Shown piece by piece: positions 6,738 through 11,420 of a DNA stretch of 11,420 nucleotides. The translations under genes were made by a program, and so were the position numbers. The stretch spans positions 1 through 11,420 of the forward strand of contig JAFVEW010000299.1 in NCBI GenBank assembly GCA_017475805.1, in the 5' to 3' direction. The notes beneath the pieces are model-generated. The model was not told where the DNA came from, ran no database searches, and saw nothing but the letters and a program-made list of their open reading frames with translations. Each line of letters opens with the position of its first letter. Position 1 is the first letter of the stretch. Source of the DNA: Synergistaceae bacterium (GTDB lineage Bacteria; Synergistota; Synergistia; Synergistales; Aminobacteriaceae).

Positions 6738-7537
6738 AAAAATACAAATAGTGCGCCTAAAATTTGTCCTGCAGTTGAGATTAAAGTCGCCATATCAGTT
6801 GACGCACTAAAATTAGCTTCCCAATCTATTAATAAAGCGTTGGCAAGGGCATAAACAATCATAATCATCAAGAGCTTAACTCCGATAGAAACTGAATAAC
6901 GAAGATAACTTAATGCAATGTCACGGGTATATTCAAAACCCCCGAAGCCGATTAAAATAGCTCCGCCACAAATTACTAAGTGCATTTCGATTAGGGCTAC
7001 GGCCATAGTTCCGGCAAGCATTGCAACTACAACTAAAATAACAATACCAATCAGCATCATTCCAATAAAATCGCCCCAGCCGGCGTCCCAGCCTCGTTCG
7101 ACCATAGTACCGTAAAGCCTTATGCCAGCTACAAGTAAATCATCAGGAGCAACCTCCTGACCTGCGATAGATTTTCCAGCTTCCATGAAGGAATTAACGA
7201 TTAATTTCGGTAAAAACGTAGCAACGCCGGAACTTGACATAATCCAGAAAAATACTCCGACATAAATAATCCACTTTGCCACATGAGCCGCTACAGAACC
7301 TATGTTGCTTTCACCACTTAAAATCATTTTGCCAAGTCCCATAGCAAGCGATAAAGTAGCAAGCGCAACGAACAAAGAGCGGGCGTAGCCTAATAATTTA
7401 TCGCCAATGCCGGACGTAAAATTTTCTACAAATTCGAGAGTTGCATTAGTGCCGGGCGTTGCAGAGTAGGCGACAGAAACATAACTAAGCAAGATAAATA
7501 ATGAAAATAAACCAAGAAAAAATTTTTTAGTTCTCAT
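6698..7537 (-). CDS. trbL: TrbL membrane part (VirB6-like), prematurely terminated
   Basis: TrbL is the polytopic inner-membrane channel protein equivalent to VirB6. This 279-aa frame has a signal-like N-terminus (MRTKKFFLGLFSLFILLSYV, likely cleaved near residue 25), then about five to six membrane segments (about 50-72, 85-105, 158-182, 184-200, 217-236, 250-267). Family residues include MILSGESNIG and ICGGAILIGFGGFEYTRDIALSYLR (written here as two pieces: ICGGAILIGFGG at 189-200, FEYTRDIALSYLR at 201-213). After residue 266 the sequence becomes CPRKWFRLWLNL and stops, which does not look like TrbL. The expected continuation lies in the -1 frame. GGAG precedes the ATG by about 8 nt, and the gene starts 13 nt after the second trbJ stop. 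It may be an inactivated gene, an assembly indel, or a frameshifted gene. Confidence 0.85.
   Translation of the reverse strand: MRTKKFFLGLFSLFILLSYVSVAYSATPGTNATLEFVENFTSGIGDKLLGYARSLFVALATLSLAMGLGKMILSGESNIGSVAAHVAKWIIYVGVFFWIMSSSGVATFLPKLIVNSFMEAGKSIAGQEVAPDDLLVAGIRLYGTMVERGWDAGWGDFIGMMLIGIVILVVVAMLAGTMAVALIEMHLVICGGAILIGFGGFEYTRDIALSYLRYSVSIGVKLLMIMIVYALANALLIDWEANFSASTDMATLISTAGQILGALFVFLCPRKWFRLWLNL
6738..6745 (-). other. T5 run at the trbL frame break, possible slippery site
   Basis: The minus strand reads GTATTTTT followed by ATG. In the zero frame this is GTA TTT TTA TGT and leads to a stop 38 nt on. One extra T would give GTA TTT TTT ATG and run straight into the tail frame. The A TTT TTA heptamer resembles a -1 slippery site but has a mismatched first base, and T5 is short for polymerase slippage. 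AGG sits about 12 nt upstream as a weak Shine-Dalgarno-like stimulator. Confidence 0.45.
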
Positions 7538-7550
7538 GATTTAATCTCCA

Positions 7551-8276
7551 TTATTTGAAACCCGGTGTGAAAGTCTGTCCGGGAATTTGTAGATTTTTCA
7601 AAGACTTGTAAGCCTCAAGAATACTCTGCTCTTTTTGTTCTCGTTTATCAATTTCATCACGTTCTGTTTCAAGAAAAGTAGTCATGAAGCCTTGAAGCGT
7701 CTGCTCATTTCGGGAGATAATAGAGCTTGTATGATCCAATAGTGCGCCGAGAGCCTGTAATGCCTGAACTTGTCCCTCAGAATTTGAGAGCGTAGAAAGT
7801 ATTTTTTCGCGAGTTTTTTCGTCATTCTTGAAGTCTTTAGCTGTGATGTTCAGAGTTTTTAGATAGGCTTCATAAGTCTGTTTTAGCTGCTTATCGCGTT
7901 TTTCATTGCGTTCTTTGAGTTCATCAATTTTAAGGCCGCCCTGCCAGTCAGGATGTCGGTCTTTAAGCATACTTTCAATGTCATCAGTAAAGTGAGTAAT
8001 GCTTTCAACGTCCTGCAAAATTCCTCTGACCTGCGAGAAATTTTCACTCATAAGCTCTTTCATTCCGTTAATTTCGTTAATAACGGATTGCGGAAGCTGT
8101 GTGAGCATTTTAAGCTGATTTAACTGCATTTCGACTGTGTTCAGCCATTCAGCGATGGCCCTGATTTTGACCGTAATTTGAGTAGTTTCCTGAGCAATCC
8201 AAGATTCAGAAGATGAGGCACATACAAAAATTAGGGTTAATACAAGTAATACAAACTTAAATTTTTTGTATTTCAT
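7551..8276 (-). CDS. trbJ: Second TrbJ-like protein (tandem paralogue)
   Basis: This is a 241-aa exported helical protein, diverged from but homologous to the TrbJ encoded just upstream. Residues 1-24 are a signal sequence (basic, then hydrophobic, then CASSSES). There is no good lipobox. The mature part is almost all charged helix, with likely coiled coil at about 30-75 and 110-145. The shared core is YLKTLNITAKDF against YMKVLNMTAKNF upstream, followed by LGALLDHTSSIISRNEQTLQGFM against IGAMVNHASFLLDRNNQELGGFM. Both end in GQTFTPGFK. It occupies the position between trbJ and trbL where many Trb operons carry trbK (entry exclusion), but it does not look like a TrbK lipoprotein. AGGAG lies 9 nt before the ATG, 18 nt after the preceding stop. 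The TrbJ family is VirB5-like; the specific role of this copy is unknown. Confidence 0.85.
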   Translation of the reverse strand: MKYKKFKFVLLVLTLIFVCASSSESWIAQETTQITVKIRAIAEWLNTVEMQLNQLKMLTQLPQSVINEINGMKELMSENFSQVRGILQDVESITHFTDDIESMLKDRHPDWQGGLKIDELKERNEKRDKQLKQTYEAYLKTLNITAKDFKNDEKTREKILSTLSNSEGQVQALQALGALLDHTSSIISRNEQTLQGFMTTFLETERDEIDKREQKEQSILEAYKSLKNLQIPGQTFTPGFK

Positions 8277-8294
8277 TTGTAAAATCTCCTGAAT

Positions 8295-9026
8295 TTATTT
8301 GAATCCCGGCGTAAAAGTCTGTCCTGAGCGTTCTGTTTGTGCGGCATTTTTACCCATTTCGACAACATTTTTTTGAGCAAGTTTCTGACGCTGTTTTTCA
8401 GCTTGCTGTCGAGTGATATAACTTTCCATGAAACCGCCTAATTCCTGATTATTTCTGTCGAGCAAAAATGAAGCGTGATTAACCATAGCTCCGATAATTT
8501 GAATAGCTTTTGTCTGTCCTGAATCCGAGTCTGTTTCGTTTAGAGTTTCAAGCATTTTGTTACGAATTTCCTGCTCACTGTCGAAATTTTTAGCTGTCAT
8601 ATTGAGAACTTTCATGTAGCCTTCTTCGACTTTTCGCCAATCGTCAGCAAGGCGCGTGCCTTCTGTAACAGCGGAAATAATGCTCTCGTAGTCGTCAGGA
8701 AAATGCTCCTTGAATGCTGAGCCGAAATCGGAAATATCGGACGTAAGGCTTTTAGCATTCTGTAATACCGATTGAGCTTCCGTGAAAATCTGCATAATCT
8801 GACCGTTGCCCAATTGCAAAAGACGGGATTTTAAGGAGTTTAGCATAGCTAAATGTTGCTTAATCATTGTTAGCTGCTCTGTAACTTCGTGAATGTCAGC
8901 GGCTAATTTGCTTAATTGTGTACTTTCCTGAACGGGAAAGCCATTAACCCACAACCACCAAGCATGAGCCGGAGCGGATAAAAACACAAACGCTATCAAT
9001 GTAAACAAGCTAAAAAGTTTTTTCAT
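8295..9026 (-). CDS. trbJ: TrbJ/VirB5-like conjugal transfer protein
   Basis: TrbJ is a periplasmic, VirB5-related protein needed for pilus or mating-pair formation. The start at ATG 9026 gives 243 aa with a textbook signal peptide (MKKLFSLFTLIAFVFLSAPAHA, residues 1-22) and follows GGAGAG by 9 nt. The longer frame from 9170 reads through trbE and is rejected. The mature protein is mainly helical: QESTQLSKLAADIHEVTEQL near residues 31-50 and LNMTAKNFDSEQEIRNKMLETL in the middle are typical of TrbJ. An amphipathic, Gln/Lys-rich C-terminus ends in GQTFTPGFK. It overlaps the trbE stop by 17 nt, which fits the trbE-trbJ-(trbK)-trbL order of Ti-plasmid and ICE Trb operons. Confidence 0.92.
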   Translation of the reverse strand: MKKLFSLFTLIAFVFLSAPAHAWWLWVNGFPVQESTQLSKLAADIHEVTEQLTMIKQHLAMLNSLKSRLLQLGNGQIMQIFTEAQSVLQNAKSLTSDISDFGSAFKEHFPDDYESIISAVTEGTRLADDWRKVEEGYMKVLNMTAKNFDSEQEIRNKMLETLNETDSDSGQTKAIQIIGAMVNHASFLLDRNNQELGGFMESYITRQQAEKQRQKLAQKNVVEMGKNAAQTERSGQTFTPGFK

Positions 9027-11420
9027 TAAGTTTTTCTCTCCATTCTTTTCTGAAAAGTTGAGTTTCAAATTCGCGGTCAACATTGAGCCAGCCGTCCGCC
9101 CAGTCTGGAAGTTCACGCTCACGAAGCCATTGAACAGGCCACTGTCTGCCGTAACGTTCTTTAAGTTCACGAACCCGTGTTAAATCTTCTGCTCCGCTTG
9201 CACCGACAAAAGACAATGCAACAGGACCTAAACCGAGACTAAACAATCTGCGGCCTTTAGGCGAGATGATGTAATATTCGCGTTTTCGCGTCATGTGTGA
9301 GATTAAATTGACTTGTCTTTCATTAAGTTGTAAGAAATCCCGATAAAATTCGCCGATTTTAGAGGCTTTAGCGTCAGGATTAGCCAAGAGAATTTTTGTT
9401 GGACAGCTCTCAAAGACTGCGTCCCGAATGGTACTGTTTACAACATCAGCGATTGATTGTGTGGCAAGCACTACAGCGCAATTTAATTTTCTGAAAGTTT
9501 TAAGCCAGCCTCTAATTTTCTCTGAAAATAATTTATCGCGCATTGCAGTCCAAGCCTCATCAACTACGAGTAAAGACGGCGCACCCTTTAACCTTCTTTG
9601 TATCTGAAAGAATAAATAGGTAAGTACGGCCGGAGCTATTTTCTCTCTTTCCAGTAATGAAGCTATTTCAAAGACGTTAAAAGCGGCGTAATTTATGTCG
9701 TCATGGTCTCCGTCAAGAAGATAACCGCCGCTCTGATTGAGGCTGTAAAAACCTAAAGCGGCTTTCATATCCTCGTCTTGAACAGAAGTTATGTATTCTG
9801 TTAAAGTTCTTTCAGAGGCGCATGTTGTGCTTGCGGCGAGATTTTTCAAAGCGTCGTTCAATAAAATCCTGCGGACGGGAGTAACAAGACCGGGCGCGAC
9901 CATTTCGATTAACATTTCGAGCCACTCAGCCGCCCAGCTCATAACTTCAGGGTCATCAATCTGAGCCAAAGGACAAAGATTTATTGTGTTAGCGGCCTGT
10001 CCTAAATCGTAGAAGACTGAATCATCGAGAGCCTGACAGAGCGGATAAATAGATTTTCCATTGTCGAAGAAAAATATTTGTCCGTTTTCGTAACGTTGAA
10101 ATTGAGCCGCTATAGTTGCCAGCAGTGTAGATTTTCCTGACCCTGTAGGACCTAAAATTAAAGTATGACCGACATCACCGCTGTGAAGATTAAGTGAGAA
10201 CGGCGTACTTCCCACAGTCGCGGCCTGAAGCAGAGCAGGCGAATTAGGCGGATAGAACGGACAAGGGCAATATTTATCTCCAATCCAGTCGTTTGAAAGC
10301 GGTAGAATATCAGCGTAATTAAAAGTTGTAATAAGAGGCTTTCGGACATTCTCTTTGCCATGACCGGGCAGAGAACTTAAAAAAGCCTCGAAATTATTTA
10401 GAGTTTCACGTCTTGCACTGCAACCAGCGCGCTCAAAAACTTTTATGACTTCACGAGCGTTATTTTCGAGGATTTCAGGGTCTGAATGACGCAAAATAAC
10501 TGTGCATGTGTGATTGCCGAAAGCTACTTCGCCTGAATGAGCGTCTTGCAAGGCATTATCTAAATCTTCGACCATAGCGACAGCATCTTGATTGACTCTG
10601 TTAGTGCGAACTCCTGTAATTTGAGAGAAAAGACTGCGGATTTTTTGAGTCCATTGTCTGCGTTTAGTCTCAATTTGTCCCATAGCCTCGCGCATGTCAG
10701 TCATAATGAAGCGGTTTGACCACCTGAAAGCAATAGGCATAGTCTGCAAGTCCGAGAGAATAGCCGGAAATGTTCCAGCAGGATAATTGACAAGAGAAAT
10801 ACATTGAACATACTCGTTGTTATATTCAAGATTTTTCCCGTTAATGCAATCTCTTGCGAGAGTGCAGTCAAGATAGTACGGAAAAGCCGGAAGCCTTACG
10901 GTTTGCCAATTTCCATTAACACAAGCATTTATGACTTGGAGAAGTTCAGACTTTCCCGAATACGGATCAGAAACATTATCAGGCTGAAAAGTCATGCGGC
11001 GGACTTTCATAATAAGACTTAAAGAATCTTTTAACCCTCTTATGACTTCCTCGAAGCGTTCAAGCTGTTTTTCGACTATTATTTCTTCATCTTCGTCGTT
11101 TGCGCCGAATAAACATTTTTTAATACGCTGAAAAAATTTATTTTTCTCAAAGGCCGACGGGACATAACTAAGAAAAATCGCCTGAATTGATTCAAAATGT
11201 CCCTGTTTTTGTTCCTGCTTTTCTTTTTGAAATTGGGCATGACGCTCAATGTCGATAAGTTTTGTTGTTGTCTCCTTAAATTTTCCGTCAGGATAGTTAT
11301 GTGCTTCTCGTCTGAAAAACTCAAAATGAACACACCAGCGCATGTCAAGCTGATTTATAGCCCTCGCCATCATTTCGCTTAAACGTTCAAGTTCTTTAGC
11401 AGTGGAACTTTCGATGTCAG
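9010..11420 (-). CDS. trbE: TrbE/VirB4-like conjugal transfer ATPase, 5' end outside the window
   Basis: This ATPase powers channel assembly and substrate transfer at the inner membrane. The frame is open to the right edge. Beyond the first in-window ATG (11373) the codons read DIESSTAKELERLSEM, the conserved TrbE segment, so the true start is off the window. At least 802 aa are present, against 852 for RP4 TrbE. The CagE/TrbE N-terminal domain leads into PLSNDWIGDKYCPCPFYPP and GDVGHTLIL. Walker A is GPTGSGKST (10152-10126), Walker B is LLVVDEAW (9573-9550), and the motor motif ATQSIADV is at 9465-9442. The C-terminus (REYYIISPKGRRLFSLGLGP, then LPDWADGWL) is typical of the family. No frame damage is seen. 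The stop overlaps trbJ by 17 nt. Confidence 0.97.
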   Translation of the reverse strand, partial: DIESSTAKELERLSEMMARAINQLDMRWCVHFEFFRREAHNYPDGKFKETTTKLIDIERHAQFQKEKQEQKQGHFESIQAIFLSYVPSAFEKNKFFQRIKKCLFGANDEDEEIIVEKQLERFEEVIRGLKDSLSLIMKVRRMTFQPDNVSDPYSGKSELLQVINACVNGNWQTVRLPAFPYYLDCTLARDCINGKNLEYNNEYVQCISLVNYPAGTFPAILSDLQTMPIAFRWSNRFIMTDMREAMGQIETKRRQWTQKIRSLFSQITGVRTNRVNQDAVAMVEDLDNALQDAHSGEVAFGNHTCTVILRHSDPEILENNAREVIKVFERAGCSARRETLNNFEAFLSSLPGHGKENVRKPLITTFNYADILPLSNDWIGDKYCPCPFYPPNSPALLQAATVGSTPFSLNLHSGDVGHTLILGPTGSGKSTLLATIAAQFQRYENGQIFFFDNGKSIYPLCQALDDSVFYDLGQAANTINLCPLAQIDDPEVMSWAAEWLEMLIEMVAPGLVTPVRRILLNDALKNLAASTTCASERTLTEYITSVQDEDMKAALGFYSLNQSGGYLLDGDHDDINYAAFNVFEIASLLEREKIAPAVLTYLFFQIQRRLKGAPSLLVVDEAWTAMRDKLFSEKIRGWLKTFRKLNCAVVLATQSIADVVNSTIRDAVFESCPTKILLANPDAKASKIGEFYRDFLQLNERQVNLISHMTRKREYYIISPKGRRLFSLGLGPVALSFVGASGAEDLTRVRELKERYGRQWPVQWLRERELPDWADGWLNVDREFETQLFRKEWREKLNEKTF
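9036..9041 (-). promoter_or_regulatory. Ribosome binding site that decides the first trbJ start
   Basis: The minus strand reads GGAGAG, 9 nt before the ATG at 9026 and inside the last codons of trbE. It supports the start with the signal peptide over the upstream in-frame ATG at 9170, and suggests coupling to trbE translation. Confidence 0.7.

Noticed and set aside
6918..7115. Plus-strand open frame opposite trbL, and other plus-strand frames such as 2310-2552, 3655-3918 and 5081-5380
   Set aside because: They are antisense to well-conserved genes, lack ribosome binding sites and show no recognisable domain. They are shadows of the real frames.
8230..8276. The cysteine in FVCASSS of the second TrbJ as a lipoprotein site, which would make it a TrbK-like entry-exclusion lipoprotein
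   Set aside because: The residue before the cysteine is Val, not Gly, Ala or Ser, so it does not meet the lipobox rule. The rest of the protein aligns with TrbJ.
9027..9170. A 48-residue longer N-terminus for the first trbJ
   Set aside because: It overlaps conserved trbE sequence in another frame and would bury a textbook signal peptide in the interior of the protein.
1..11420. CRISPR arrays, tRNA or rRNA genes, insertion sequences, or an origin of transfer
   Set aside because: No regularly spaced repeats, no cloverleaf or rRNA-like stretch, no transposase and no nick-region-like sequence were found. Nearly all bases lie inside recognised transfer genes.

Overview
The window is a nearly continuous minus-strand operon for a P-type (Trb/VirB-like) type IV secretion system, followed by the start of a tyrosine recombinase gene. 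This is the layout expected near one end of an integrative and conjugative element (ICE) or related mobilisable island. The DNA is AT-rich (roughly 40% G+C by eye) and ribosome binding sites are strong GGAG/GAGG types. TrbI/VirB10 and TrbG/VirB9 span or sit at an outer membrane, so the host should be a diderm. The integrase N-terminus, however, looks like those of Firmicutes islands. Together these suggest a low-GC diderm such as a Negativicute or Synergistota member. This is an inference and the window contains no phylogenetic marker.

Layout in transcription order (right to left): trbE/VirB4 ATPase (11420-9010, 5' end outside the window); a first trbJ (9026-8295); a second, diverged trbJ (8276-7551) where trbK is often found; trbL split into two overlapping frames (7537-6698 and 6737-6237); trbF/VirB8 (6236-5541); trbG/VirB9 (5527-4442); trbI/VirB10 (4445-3231); a plasmid-type topoisomerase III (3211-1181); a TraF-type S26 peptidase (1188-670). 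A 202-bp AT-rich gap (669-468) holds inverted and direct repeats, and then the integrase N-terminus (467-1) runs off the left edge. Genes overlap or lie within about 20 bp of one another from trbE to traF, so they are probably one transcript. The upstream part of such an operon (trbB, trbC, trbD and probably traG) would lie to the right of the window.

How it works together: TrbE energises the channel. TrbJ, TrbL, TrbF, TrbG and TrbI build the periplasmic/inner-membrane/outer-membrane conduit. TraF would process the TrbC pilin (not in the window). Topoisomerase III could resolve DNA during transfer. The integrase would excise and insert the element.

The most interesting points are the trbL gene broken at a T5 run exactly between its membrane domain and its cytoplasmic tail, and the tandem trbJ pair that shares an identical nine-residue C-terminus. 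I do not see a wholly unknown system here. This is a recognisable conjugation module with some unusual details.
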